Translations under genes and position numbers: made by a program
Part shown: positions 7,325 to 16,187 of the stretch, piece by piece
How positions within the stretch are numbered: the stretch's first letter is position 1
Layout: each line of letters opens with the position of its first letter
Assembly: GCF_013410455.1 (NCBI RefSeq)
Contig: NZ_JACCFW010000001.1
Location: 2,248,929 to 2,312,928, forward strand
Length of the DNA stretch: 64,000 bases
Source: Allobranchiibius huperziae
Lineage (GTDB): Bacteria > Actinomycetota > Actinomycetes > Actinomycetales > Dermatophilaceae
Direction: 5' to 3'
The notes under the pieces: generated by a model
Seen by the model: the letters and a program-made list of their open reading frames with translations, nothing else
Told to the model about the DNA's origin: nothing
Databases searched by the model: none

Positions 7325-10171
7325 TCAGGCGGGCGGGAGCGGGCGGGTGGACCCGGTCGGACCGTGCCGCTCGAGGACTGCCGCCCAGGTGAACGTGCGC
7401 AGCAGATCCTCCCGGCCGTAGAACTGGTCCTCGATGAACGGGTAGATGCTGTAGTTCCAGATCCGTTGCAGCGCAGCGTCATCCAACTGATCGACCATGA
7501 AGTGGCTGTGGCCGATCTGCAGATGCGGCCCCCGCAGGGCGTGCCGCAGCTCCTCGTTGACCCGGTCGACCAGCTCGGCGACCCAGACCGGACCGTCGTG
7601 TGCGCTCAACCAGCGCAGCAGCAGCCCCTCCATCGGACCCTCGTGCGGCATGAACGGCACGAAGTGGAAACGCCGGCGCAGCGCCGCGTCGACCAGGGCG
7701 ATGGAGCGGTCGGCGGTGTTCATGGTGCCGATGAAGAGCAGGTTGGGCGGCAGCTCGAAGCCCTCGTCGGGCCGATAGGAGGTGAGGACGCTGCTCGAGC
7801 GGTACTCGAGCAGGTAGAGCAGCTCACCGAACACCCGCGGCAGGTTGGCCCGATTGATCTCGTCGATGACCATCACGTGCGGGGTCGTCGGGTCGGCCTC
7901 GGCGGCTTCGGCGAGCAGCGCGAGCGGGCCCTTGCGCAGCTCGTAGACCATCTGCCCCTGGGCGTCCAGGCGTGGTCGGAAGCCTTCGAAGAAGTCCTCG
8001 TACGACGTCGAGGGGTGGAACTGCACGACGGCCCGTTTGGTCGAATCGGGTTGCAGGGCAGCGGCGAAGCGCTGCGCGAGGAAGGTCTTGCCGGTGCCCG
8101 GCGGCCCGTAGAAGACCACCTGCTTCTTGTCCTCCAGCAGGCCGTGCACCTCGCGCAGGAAGTCCTCGTCGACCAGCAGGTCGGCGGCTGCCTCGGCGAT
8201 CAGATCGCGATCCGGATCCGCGACCGCCTCTCCGCGGTGCAGCAGCCACCGGGCGAACTGCACCTGCCCCCAGGGGTCGCCGGGCAGCAGCGGTTCGAGC
8301 CGCGCACGCAACCGGGCGGACGCGGTGAGGTGCAGCCGCGCGCGCGTCGTATCCGAGGTTTCGGGCAGATCGACCCCGAGCACGCGGGCCAGAGCGACCT
8401 TGCCGTCGGCCCCGCCGAGGGGGTAGACGGGCAGATAGCGCGCCGGGTGGACCACCGCCATCAGCTTCATCACGACCGTCTCACCGAGGCCGGGCACGGG
8501 CGGGTCGCTGAGGACGGCGTCGATCCGTTCGGCGTCGCTGCCGCTGCCCCAGAGCAACGTCTTCAGCGCGCCGGCGAGCCGGTCGAGGCCGGGCGCGTCG
8601 AGGCCGGCCAGGGCCGCCTGGAGCACCGAATGGCTGCCGACCGCGCCGTACGCGCGTCCGGTCACCAGCCGGCGGAAGGAGGCGAGGTCGAAGGCGTCGA
8701 GACCGTCCGGGTCCAGGTGGGCGGCCAGCGATCGACGCTGCTCCTCGTGCCAGCCGTCGCGCTCCGTGGGGTAGGGCCGGCCGACCCGGAACTGCTCCAG
8801 GTGCGCCAGCAGCTCCAGGTCGGCCGGGCCCGTCGGTGTCGGGTCGTGGCCGGCGAGCACGTCCACGAGGGGCGTGACCGCGCGGGCGGTCGCGAGCAGG
8901 TCCTGGGCGACGTCCGCCCGGTCGAGCGCCTCGGGGTGGGGCCACCAGCGGCCCACGAAGATCTCGCCGCCGGGATAGGACCGGCCGGCGGGAGACACCC
9001 GGTCGGCGGTAGCCGCACCGTCGACGGCGAGGAACTGGACTTCCGGCGGCAGATGACGCTGCACGGCGGCGGCGATCCGCGCCTGGCGGTCCTCGGCGCC
9101 GACACCGACGTGTCCGGCCCCGGGCCAGCCCGCGTGCAGCCCGACGGCGACCCCCGAGCGCGTGACCCACAGTCGCAGCGCCGGCGCCCCTGCGTCGCCG
9201 GGCAGCGACCAGGTGGCGTGCAGGTCGGCGCGGAAGGGGGCGTCCCGGCCGGTGCCGACACGCGTCTGCAGGTTGGTCTCCCGCAGCCGCAGCCCGGTGG
9301 CCTGCTCCAGCGGCCGGTGCAGCGAGCGCGTGAGCAGCGTTGCCGCACCTCGCAACTGGCCCGCCAGGCCCGCTGCCCGTGCCTCGGACTCCGCGCGCGG
9401 ATACCCCCGCATCGGCTGATGCTCGTCCATCAGCTCCGCGGCCTCGTCGCACGTCTGCGGCAGGCCGCTGCCCACGCCGACGAACGGGCCGGCGGCCTCC
9501 AGGTAGACCATCAGCCGTTCCGCCTCGCGTGGGTCGTGCGAGGCGAGACCACGGCACAGCTGGGCGAACGCGATGTAGCGCTCGGCGTGGGTCATGTGCC
9601 GCCCCATCCAGCCGAGCGTGAGGAACGACGCCACGGCGGGCGACCACGCGACCGGCCACTGGGCGGCGCGGTCGGTCGTCCAGAACACGGAGAGCACCGG
9701 CAGAACGGGCGTGGTGGTGTGGCCGCCCGTTCTGGCGACGTCTTCCAGAGCCCTGATCAGTGCGGCGGCCTCGTCGTCACCGTCGGGGGTGCGGCACACC
9801 GCGACGAACAGGTCGGCCAGATCGCGTTCGTGTCCGGCGCTCGCCTCGACGAGCTGGTGCAGCCATGCCGGGCCGGAGGGAGCGAACTGGGCGAACGGCC
9901 CCGGCCGCCCACCCCACGCGGCAACGGCATCCGCGAATGCGCGTACGTCCCGGCGCAGGGTCAGATCCTGCAGGATCTCCCGCATCTCGGCGCACCGCTC
10001 GTCGCCGTGGCGGTCCTCGGCGGCCCAGCGGGCCTGCGCGGTGGCGTCCTGACGCGCGGCTGCCGCGAGCAGGTCGTACGTCGTACGCCATCGCTCGAGG
10101 TCGCGTCGGTGCTCCGGCGACGGCTGATCGGTGGTCGCGGGCTGATCGTGCGCGGTGTGCGGTTGGGCCAC
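7325..10171 (-). CDS. mcrB: McrB-type AAA+ GTPase of a type IV restriction system
   Basis: A 948-aa protein with a C-terminal McrB-type AAA+ motor: Walker A GPPGTGKT (689-696), Walker B VMVIDEINRANLP (about 765-777) and the McrB signature MNTADRS (about 817). In known systems the motor hydrolyses GTP, forms rings and drives McrC after reading modified DNA. The first 670 residues are much longer than in E. coli McrB and resemble no reader domain I recognise. A segment at about 545-590 (ETVVMKLMAVVHPARYLPVYPL) is typical of extended McrB proteins. The start is GTG without an obvious ribosome site, so the exact N-terminus is uncertain. It is divergent from the P450 gene across 174 bp in which I see no clear operator. 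Confidence 0.88.
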   Translation of the reverse strand: MAQPHTAHDQPATTDQPSPEHRRDLERWRTTYDLLAAAARQDATAQARWAAEDRHGDERCAEMREILQDLTLRRDVRAFADAVAAWGGRPGPFAQFAPSGPAWLHQLVEASAGHERDLADLFVAVCRTPDGDDEAAALIRALEDVARTGGHTTTPVLPVLSVFWTTDRAAQWPVAWSPAVASFLTLGWMGRHMTHAERYIAFAQLCRGLASHDPREAERLMVYLEAAGPFVGVGSGLPQTCDEAAELMDEHQPMRGYPRAESEARAAGLAGQLRGAATLLTRSLHRPLEQATGLRLRETNLQTRVGTGRDAPFRADLHATWSLPGDAGAPALRLWVTRSGVAVGLHAGWPGAGHVGVGAEDRQARIAAAVQRHLPPEVQFLAVDGAATADRVSPAGRSYPGGEIFVGRWWPHPEALDRADVAQDLLATARAVTPLVDVLAGHDPTPTGPADLELLAHLEQFRVGRPYPTERDGWHEEQRRSLAAHLDPDGLDAFDLASFRRLVTGRAYGAVGSHSVLQAALAGLDAPGLDRLAGALKTLLWGSGSDAERIDAVLSDPPVPGLGETVVMKLMAVVHPARYLPVYPLGGADGKVALARVLGVDLPETSDTTRARLHLTASARLRARLEPLLPGDPWGQVQFARWLLHRGEAVADPDRDLIAEAAADLLVDEDFLREVHGLLEDKKQVVFYGPPGTGKTFLAQRFAAALQPDSTKRAVVQFHPSTSYEDFFEGFRPRLDAQGQMVYELRKGPLALLAEAAEADPTTPHVMVIDEINRANLPRVFGELLYLLEYRSSSVLTSYRPDEGFELPPNLLFIGTMNTADRSIALVDAALRRRFHFVPFMPHEGPMEGLLLRWLSAHDGPVWVAELVDRVNEELRHALRGPHLQIGHSHFMVDQLDDAALQRIWNYSIYPFIEDQFYGREDLLRTFTWAAVLERHGPTGSTRPLPPA

Positions 10172-10345
10172 GTGAGGCTGGACTCTCAGGGTCGGTGCGT
10201 GGACGGTGCGGGATCCGGGATGTCGCCCACTTTAGCCGGGCACAGCGGGCCCCAGCGGGCACCCGGGACCGGTCGGGCACTACACCTGTTGTGTGAAGTG
10301 GCTTACAGTGACGACATCCACCCGAGCGTCCGGAGAGTCCCCAGG

Positions 10346-11836
10346 ATGACCGCGAATTTCGCCCACACCGAGCTACCGCACCCCCCGGGACGCCGACGCG
10401 TGCTCGGTGACGTCGTCTCCGTGATGCGCGCTCCGGGCGGGGGTCCCGTCCAGAAGATGCTGCACCTGTCGAAGGGAGCGGGGCCGCTGTTCGAGCTGCG
10501 CACCTTCGGGATGAAGTTCGTGCTCACCACGGACGCGGCGCTGACCGCGGAACTCAGCGACGAGGGCCGCTTCCAGAAGGCCCTCGCGCCCGGCGTGAAG
10601 GCACTGCGCGAGGTGGCGGGCGACGGGCTCTTCACGGCGTACACCGACGAACCGAACTGGGCCCTGGCGCACGACCTGCTGCTGCCGGCGTTCACCCGCG
10701 CCTCGATGCGCGGGTATCACGACACGATGAACGCCGTGTGCTCGGAGTTGATCTCGGCGTGGGATCAGGAGAGCGAGCCCGTCGACGTGTCCCCCTGGCT
10801 GACCAGGATGACGCTGGAGACCATCGGGCGGACGTCGTTCAGCACCGATTTCGGCTCGTTCACCAGCGACGAGCAGCACCCGTTCGTGACCGCCATGATC
10901 ACCGCACTCGCGGGCGGGCAGCGCCGCGCGTTCCTGTCGGCGGTCCCCGGCGGCCGGCTGCTCATGCGGCGCGGACGGAAGGTCTACGACGAGCGTCGGG
11001 CGTACGTCGACGCGATGATCGACGACATCGTCGAGGCCCGCCGGGCGAGCGGCGACCGTCGCACCGACGACCTGCTGGGCCTGATGCTGAACTCGCGCCA
11101 CCCCGACACCGGTGCCGCCCTGGACCTGACCAACGTGCGCTACCAGATCAACACCTTCCTCGTGGCGGGACACGAGACCACCTCGGGCGCCCTGTCGTTC
11201 GCGCTCTACTACATGAGCCGCGACCGCGAGGTGATGCGCCGGGCCCAGGAGGAGGCCGACGCGATCCTCGGGACCGATCCCGACGCGGTGCCCACCTTCG
11301 AGCAGGTGCCGAAGTTCCGCTACATCCGCCGTTGCCTCGACGAGGCCCTGCGCCTGTGGCCGACGGCTCCGGGCTTCGCGCGCGGACCGCGGCACGGCTC
11401 CGAGACGATCGGCGGCCGGTGGACGCTGCACCGCGACGACTGGGTGCTCGTGATGCTCACGGCCGTGCACCGCGACCCGTCCGTCTGGGGCGCGGACGCC
11501 GACTCCTACGACCCGGACCACTTCCTGCCCGCGAACGTGCGTGCTAGGCCCGCCCACTCCTACCTGCCGTTCGGCGTAGGCGACCGGGCGTGCATCGGGC
11601 GGCAGTTCGCCCTGCACGAGTCCGTGCTGGCGCTGGCCCGGCTGGTGCACCGCTACGACCTCACGCCGGACCCGTCCTACGACCTGCGGATCGCCGAGCG
11701 GCTCACGCTGATGCCGCGGGATTTCCGCCTCGGGGTCACCCGACGTACGCCGAAAGACGTTGCGAGGTCTACCGATCCACGCCCGTCAGAGGCGGAAACG
11801 GCATCCGGGGTCTCCGGCTGCCCCGTCGCCCACTGA
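10346..11836 (+). CDS. CYP102-like cytochrome P450, stand-alone heme domain
   Basis: A 496-aa cytochrome P450 with the I-helix AGHETT (274-279), the ExxR pair E333/R336 and the heme loop FGVGDRACIGRQFA with the thiolate Cys416. The order and wording (AGDGLFTAYTDEPNWALAH, AGHETTSG, FALHE, LTLMPRDF) follow the heme domain of P450 BM3/CYP102 closely, suggesting fatty-acid or similar hydroxylation. Unlike CYP102 it stops after the heme domain; no FMN/FAD reductase or ferredoxin is fused or adjacent, so electrons must come from elsewhere. The ATG at 10346 has an upstream GGAG. It is a single gene, divergent from mcrB and convergent with serA. Confidence 0.92.
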   Translation: MTANFAHTELPHPPGRRRVLGDVVSVMRAPGGGPVQKMLHLSKGAGPLFELRTFGMKFVLTTDAALTAELSDEGRFQKALAPGVKALREVAGDGLFTAYTDEPNWALAHDLLLPAFTRASMRGYHDTMNAVCSELISAWDQESEPVDVSPWLTRMTLETIGRTSFSTDFGSFTSDEQHPFVTAMITALAGGQRRAFLSAVPGGRLLMRRGRKVYDERRAYVDAMIDDIVEARRASGDRRTDDLLGLMLNSRHPDTGAALDLTNVRYQINTFLVAGHETTSGALSFALYYMSRDREVMRRAQEEADAILGTDPDAVPTFEQVPKFRYIRRCLDEALRLWPTAPGFARGPRHGSETIGGRWTLHRDDWVLVMLTAVHRDPSVWGADADSYDPDHFLPANVRARPAHSYLPFGVGDRACIGRQFALHESVLALARLVHRYDLTPDPSYDLRIAERLTLMPRDFRLGVTRRTPKDVARSTDPRPSEAETASGVSGCPVAH

Positions 11837-11887
11837 TCGGGCCGCCCACCGTGATGCAGGTAGGTCACCGCGCGGGCGACGTGACGC

Positions 11888-13087
11888 TCAGATGACGCGC
11901 AGCCGGATGGTCTCCGGCAGGGCCGCCAGCTCGTCGACGACGGCGCGCGGGATGTCGTTGACGTCGGTGACGACGTAACCGTTGTCACCGAGCGTGCTCA
12001 GCATCTGCCCCTCGATGTTGACCCCGTGCGCGGCCAGGATGCTGTTGACCTTGGCGAGGACGCCGGGCATGTTCACGTGCAGATGGGTGACCCGGTGCCC
12101 GCCGGGACGCGCCTCCAGGGTCAGCGTCGGGAGGTTGACGTTGAGCGTGGTGGTGCCGCGCTGCACGAAGTCGCGCAGCTTGGTCGCCACGAACCGGCCG
12201 ATGTCCTCCTGCGCCTCCTGGGTCGATCCGCCGACGTGCGGGGTGAGGATCACGTTGGGGATGCCCTGAAGGGGTGAGACGAACCGCTCGCCCTTGACCT
12301 TCGGCTCGGTCGGGAAGACGTCGACCGCCGCGCCCGCGATGTGCCCGGACAGCAGACCCTCGCGAAGCGCGTCGTAGTCGACCACGAAACCGCGCGACAG
12401 GTTGAGGAAGAGCGCGCGCGGACGCATCCGGCCGAACTGCTCGGCCCCGAAGAACCCGGCGTTGCCCGACCGTCCGTCGACGTGCAGCGTCACCACCTCG
12501 GCGACCTGCAGCAGCTCCTCCAGGCTCTCGCAGCGGTGGGCGTTGCCGAGGGCCAGCTTGTCCTCGGTGTCGTAGAAGAACACCCGCAGCCCGAGCATCT
12601 CGGCCACGACCGACAGTTGGCTGCCGATGTTGCCGTAGCCGACGATCCCGATGCTGCGGCCGCGGATCTCGTGGCTTCCGGTCGCATCCTTGTTCCAGGT
12701 GCCCGCGTGCAGGTCGCCGTCCTTCTCGGTGAGACGGCGGGCCATCGCGATGATCTCGCCGATGACGAGCTCGACCACGCTGCGGGTGTTGGAGAACGGC
12801 GCGTTGAAGACCACGACTCCGCGTTCGGCGGCCGCCTTGAGGGCGACCTGGTTGGTGCCGATGCAGAAGGCTCCGATCGCCTGCAGCTGCGTGGCGGACT
12901 GCAGCACGCGTTCGGTGACCTCGGTCTTGGACCGGATCCCGAGCAGGTCCACCCCGTCGAGCGCCGCGATCAGCTCGTCCTCGTCCAACGCGCCGGCGTG
13001 CGACTGCACCTCGATGCCCGAGTCCTGCAGCAGCGAGACGGCGAGGGGATGGATGTTCTCCAGGAGCAGTGCTTTCACGCGGCCCAT
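11888..13087 (-). CDS. serA: D-3-phosphoglycerate dehydrogenase with ACT domain (SerA)
   Basis: Catalyses the NAD-dependent oxidation of 3-phosphoglycerate, the first step of serine synthesis. The 399-aa length and single C-terminal ACT domain (about 325-399, HRVTHLHVNMPGVLAKVNSILAAHGVNIEGQML) match the E. coli type rather than the about 530-aa mycobacterial type. It has the Rossmann motif GIVGYGNIGSQLSV, the catalytic Arg/Glu region and the proton relay His in LTPHVGGSTQEAQ. The ACT domain implies serine feedback inhibition. ATG 13087 is preferred over a GTG 21 bp upstream because it begins the conserved VKALLLENIH segment. Confidence 0.93.
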   Translation of the reverse strand: MGRVKALLLENIHPLAVSLLQDSGIEVQSHAGALDEDELIAALDGVDLLGIRSKTEVTERVLQSATQLQAIGAFCIGTNQVALKAAAERGVVVFNAPFSNTRSVVELVIGEIIAMARRLTEKDGDLHAGTWNKDATGSHEIRGRSIGIVGYGNIGSQLSVVAEMLGLRVFFYDTEDKLALGNAHRCESLEELLQVAEVVTLHVDGRSGNAGFFGAEQFGRMRPRALFLNLSRGFVVDYDALREGLLSGHIAGAAVDVFPTEPKVKGERFVSPLQGIPNVILTPHVGGSTQEAQEDIGRFVATKLRDFVQRGTTTLNVNLPTLTLEARPGGHRVTHLHVNMPGVLAKVNSILAAHGVNIEGQMLSTLGDNGYVVTDVNDIPRAVVDELAALPETIRLRVI

Positions 13088-13140
13088 TGTGCCGGGCCCC
13101 GCTCGCACCCGGCTCGGGTGTCCGGGTGCCGGTCGGCCGC

Positions 13141-13737
13141 TCAGGGCCGGACGGGCCCCAGCGCCCCAAGGGCGGGAAGGATGACGCGCAGGGCCTCGTC
13201 GATCTGCCCCACGGCCTGTCCCGCGGCCGCGCCGCCCTTGCGGATCGGGTCCTCGACCTCGTCCAGCTCGGTGATCCGGTCCTTCGTACGCGCCAGGTGC
13301 GCCAGCGGATCCGCGCCGGGCGGCAGGTCCCGCAGCAGGCGGGCGGCCTGGCGGATCGTGTAGGTGCGGCGGTAGAGCGTGGGCGTCTCGTCGACGATCC
13401 AGTCGTTCTGCGGTCTGCCGGCGGTGAGGATGAGGCGGGCTTCGCCGAGGATCGCCGGGGTCGCCTGGCGGGAGCGGAAGCCCCCGGCCGGCACGTCCAT
13501 GAGGGCGAGCTGGCGCTCCACCTCGCGCAGCACCCGGTCGCTGCGCACGGCGCGCACACCGCAGCTCGCGAACCGCCAGGGCCCGTCGGCCACGGCGCGG
13601 TGGCGCGAGATGAGTTCGGCGGCCGGCGACCGGGCGAGGTTGCCGTCACAGACGAACAAGAGCAGATCCGGCTGCCGGAGGGTATCGGGGGACGTCGTCG
13701 ACACGGTGCACACGGTAAGGGAGTGGGGGCGGCCCAT
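13141..13737 (-). CDS. Low-molecular-weight protein-tyrosine phosphatase
   Basis: A 198-aa member of the LMW-PTP family. It has the P-loop C-x5-R-S in FVCDGNLARSPAAE and a late acidic DP pair (VEDPIRKG) as the general acid. In polysaccharide clusters such enzymes (Wzb) dephosphorylate the tyrosine kinase Wzc, and a Wzc-like kinase is encoded at 32703-34196. ATG 13737 is the likely start, though GTG codons 30-40 bp further in are possible. It is divergent from the methyltransferase gene with 68 bp between starts. Confidence 0.82.
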   Translation of the reverse strand: MGRPHSLTVCTVSTTSPDTLRQPDLLLFVCDGNLARSPAAELISRHRAVADGPWRFASCGVRAVRSDRVLREVERQLALMDVPAGGFRSRQATPAILGEARLILTAGRPQNDWIVDETPTLYRRTYTIRQAARLLRDLPPGADPLAHLARTKDRITELDEVEDPIRKGGAAAGQAVGQIDEALRVILPALGALGPVRP

Positions 13738-13805
13738 CGACACCGCGGCGACCGATGGTGACCCTAGACTTCCTGCGCTCCCCACCCGTTCGAGAGGCCC
13801 CACCC

Positions 13806-14588
13806 ATGTCGCACGCCCACCCCGACGTCCAGGACCGCGCGAACCACGCGTCGTACACCGGCGCCGATGCGGTGCGCCACTATCCGCGGTTGTCGCACCT
13901 GCACCCCGCGGAGAAGGTCCTCTTCGACGCGTACGACGGCGACCTGCGCGGGCGCACGGTGCTCGACATCGGTGTCGGCGGTGGACGCACCACGGGTCAC
14001 CTCGCGCCCCTAGCGCGGGAGTACGTCGGGCTCGACTACTCGCCGGCGCTGGCCGCCGCGACGGCCGCGCGCTTCCCGAATCTGCGCATCGAGGAGGGCG
14101 ACGTCCGCGACCTGCGCCGCTTCGACGACGCCTCGTTCGACGCGGTGATCTTCTCCTTCAACGGTCTGGACTACATCGGCCACGACGACCGGGCGATCGC
14201 GCTGCGGGAGATGCGCCGGGTGCTGCGCGAGGGCGGCCTGCTGCTGCTGTCCAGTCACAACCGCGACCACCTCAGATTCCACCTGCTGCCGTGGCAGGGT
14301 CGCCCGCGACCGGGCCGGAGCGTGCTCCGCAGCAGCTACGCCGCCTGGCGCGCCCGGGCGAACCGGCGACGGCTCCGGGCTCACGAGGTCATCCGACCGA
14401 CCTGGGCGGTCATCAACGACGACGCACACGACTACTCGATGCTCACCTACTACGTCGGAGCGGACGAGTCGCGCAACCAGCTGCGTGCGGCCGGTTTCGC
14501 CGACATCGCGACCTTCGACCTGGCGGGCGACGCCGTCGAGCGGGACGACCGCGCCGTCTGGCTCTACTACACGGGACGGGCGGCCTGA
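13806..14588 (+). CDS. Class I SAM-dependent methyltransferase
   Basis: A 260-aa methyltransferase with motif I VLDIGVGGGRTTGHL, the acidic end of strand beta2 in VGLDYSPAL, and post-motif DAVIFSFNGLDYI followed by REMRRVLREGGLLLLSSHN. It is the Methyltransf_11/25 type, usually acting on small molecules or sugars; the substrate is unknown. ATG 13806 has a GAGAGG ribosome site. Its place at the edge of the glycan cluster suggests sugar or lipid methylation (inference). Confidence 0.85.
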   Translation: MSHAHPDVQDRANHASYTGADAVRHYPRLSHLHPAEKVLFDAYDGDLRGRTVLDIGVGGGRTTGHLAPLAREYVGLDYSPALAAATAARFPNLRIEEGDVRDLRRFDDASFDAVIFSFNGLDYIGHDDRAIALREMRRVLREGGLLLLSSHNRDHLRFHLLPWQGRPRPGRSVLRSSYAAWRARANRRRLRAHEVIRPTWAVINDDAHDYSMLTYYVGADESRNQLRAAGFADIATFDLAGDAVERDDRAVWLYYTGRAA

Positions 14589-14613
14589 CCCGGCCGCAAC
14601 GAGCGAGGGCGCG

Positions 14614-15498
14614 TCAGCCGTGCGTCCCCGGCCGCGCCCGCCGCGCCACCCTGCGCACCGGCCGGGCGAGGGCACGCAGGCGCTCCGAACGGCGTACCGG
14701 ATGCGGTTCGCGGGCGAAGCGGTGCGCCACGTCGTAGAGATGCAGGTCGAGATGACGCCGCACGTGGTGGTCGCGCAGCGCACGCTCGCTGAGGAAGACG
14801 ACGTTGTGCTGACCGGAGTACTCCACGTCGCGCGCGACCGCGTAGAGCCCGGCGTGCAGAAGTCGCGCAGTGATGTCCAGACTGAGCGTCTGGCCCTCCC
14901 AGCTCGGGACGTCCTCGACCTCGACCTTGAGGACGTCGACCCGCGACAGGGTGCGGGCGGCTCCGTCCAGCACCAGCCCCGCGGCACCCTCGACGTCGAT
15001 CCAGAGGGCGACCCGGTCGGCGGCGTCCGCCACGAAGTCGTCCAGCGTCGTCGAGGCCACCTCCACCGGGCGCACGTGCTCGAAACCGCGGTGCCGCAGC
15101 ATGGAGGTCCATCCGACGGGCGCGGGTTCGTCGCCCGCGTGCTCCAGATTCAGCAGGAGCGTCGTCACTCCGGTGTGATCGGACACGGCGCTGTGCAGGT
15201 ACTCGATGCCGGCCGCGTCGAAGTCTGTCCTCGCCCGGTGATGTTCGTAGTTGACGGGCGACGCCTCGAAGGCCACCACACGGCATGCCGGGACCGCCGC
15301 CCGCACGCGACGCGACGCGGTCGCCTCGAACGCGCCGACCTCCAGGAAGAGATCCGGCGCGAGGGTCTCGACCACCTCGTGGAAGAAGTCGTCCAGTGCC
15401 TGCGCGCTGCGGTGCCGCCCGTCCAGCGCCGTGGAGAACCGGGCGGCCTGGCCCCGCAGCTGCAGATCGAGCACGACCGCCTGCGCATCCACAACCAT
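14614..15498 (-). CDS. FkbM family methyltransferase
   Basis: A 294-aa SAM-dependent methyltransferase of the FkbM type, which often O-methylates sugars in surface glycans. It has motif I FLEVGAFEATASRRV, a second motif VVAFEASPVNYEHHRA, the FkbM hallmarks TTLDDFV and LWIDVEGAAGLVLDGA, and VDVLKVEVED. The Arg-rich tail (last 40 residues) is unusual. It lies 50 bp after the WbqC-like gene on the same strand, so the order PIG-L, WbqC, FkbM is probably one operon. It converges on the class I methyltransferase gene with only 25 bp between. Confidence 0.85.
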   Translation of the reverse strand: MVVDAQAVVLDLQLRGQAARFSTALDGRHRSAQALDDFFHEVVETLAPDLFLEVGAFEATASRRVRAAVPACRVVAFEASPVNYEHHRARTDFDAAGIEYLHSAVSDHTGVTTLLLNLEHAGDEPAPVGWTSMLRHRGFEHVRPVEVASTTLDDFVADAADRVALWIDVEGAAGLVLDGAARTLSRVDVLKVEVEDVPSWEGQTLSLDITARLLHAGLYAVARDVEYSGQHNVVFLSERALRDHHVRRHLDLHLYDVAHRFAREPHPVRRSERLRALARPVRRVARRARPGTHG

Positions 15499-15548
15499 GG
15501 CGGCACCCTACGCACCGACGGCGGCGTGAGACGGCGCCGTGCCGGCGG

Positions 15549-16187
15549 TCAGGATGCGCGGGAGATGACCTCGACGGGGTCGTCGTGGTCCATCAAGAGG
15601 GTGAGCACCGAGTCACCCGAGGTGATCTCGTGGTGGGACCACCGCAGTTCGATGCCCGCCTCGGCGAAGGTCGCCGTGGCGTCATCGCCCATGTACGCCG
15701 TCGCACCCGCGCCGGACAGGTACGCCGTGCCACCGACTGCCTGCACCTGCTCGATCAGTCGGGGCACGCCGGAGGCGGCTGGCGGATCGGTGAACGCGAG
15801 CGGCGTACGGATGTCGAGCACGTTGCGCAGCACATGGATCATCGACAGGTTGACCTCGGCGAGGGTGTCCCCGCTGCAGTCCGCGATCCGGTCCAGGAGC
15901 GGCAGGCCGCGCGATTTCCAGTACCGGGCGCCGGTGTAGCGCCCCCGCACGACGCCGATCAGCCGGTCCTGCCAGCCCGGCAGCACCCGCACTGCCGTGA
16001 TCGGCACCAGCGACGGCTTGCCCTCCAACTGGTGGGAGCACCAGGCGTCGCGCATGGTGACCCGGCGCTGGTAGCCGTGCTTCTGGAACTGGTCGTGCTG
16101 GGCGATCACGAAGACGTCGCTGGAGATCATCTTGAACCAGAAGCCGGAGTAGGGCAGCAGATCCGGCTGGTGGATGGCGACGATCAC
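15549..16187 (-). CDS. WbqC-like family protein
   Basis: A 212-aa protein of the WbqC family found in O-antigen and nonulosonic-acid clusters; its biochemical role is unproven. It has the typical opening VIVAIHQPDLLPYSGFWFKM, then LIGVVRGRYTGARYW and a central block ending SGAGATAYMGDD. The GTG start overlaps the stop of the PIG-L gene by 4 bp (GTGA), so translation is coupled. Confidence 0.83.
   Translation of the reverse strand: MIVAIHQPDLLPYSGFWFKMISSDVFVIAQHDQFQKHGYQRRVTMRDAWCSHQLEGKPSLVPITAVRVLPGWQDRLIGVVRGRYTGARYWKSRGLPLLDRIADCSGDTLAEVNLSMIHVLRNVLDIRTPLAFTDPPAASGVPRLIEQVQAVGGTAYLSGAGATAYMGDDATATFAEAGIELRWSHHEITSGDSVLTLLMDHDDPVEVISRAS

Noticed and set aside
10172-10345. Operator in the mcrB/P450 divergent region
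   Set aside because: Weak partial symmetry around 10290-10315 did not stand up to base-by-base checking.
7364-11836. A 1490-codon open frame on the plus strand across the mcrBC genes and P450
   Set aside because: Only its last 496 codons (10346-11836) are the P450 gene. The rest is antisense to mcrB, a high-GC shadow with no recognisable protein features.
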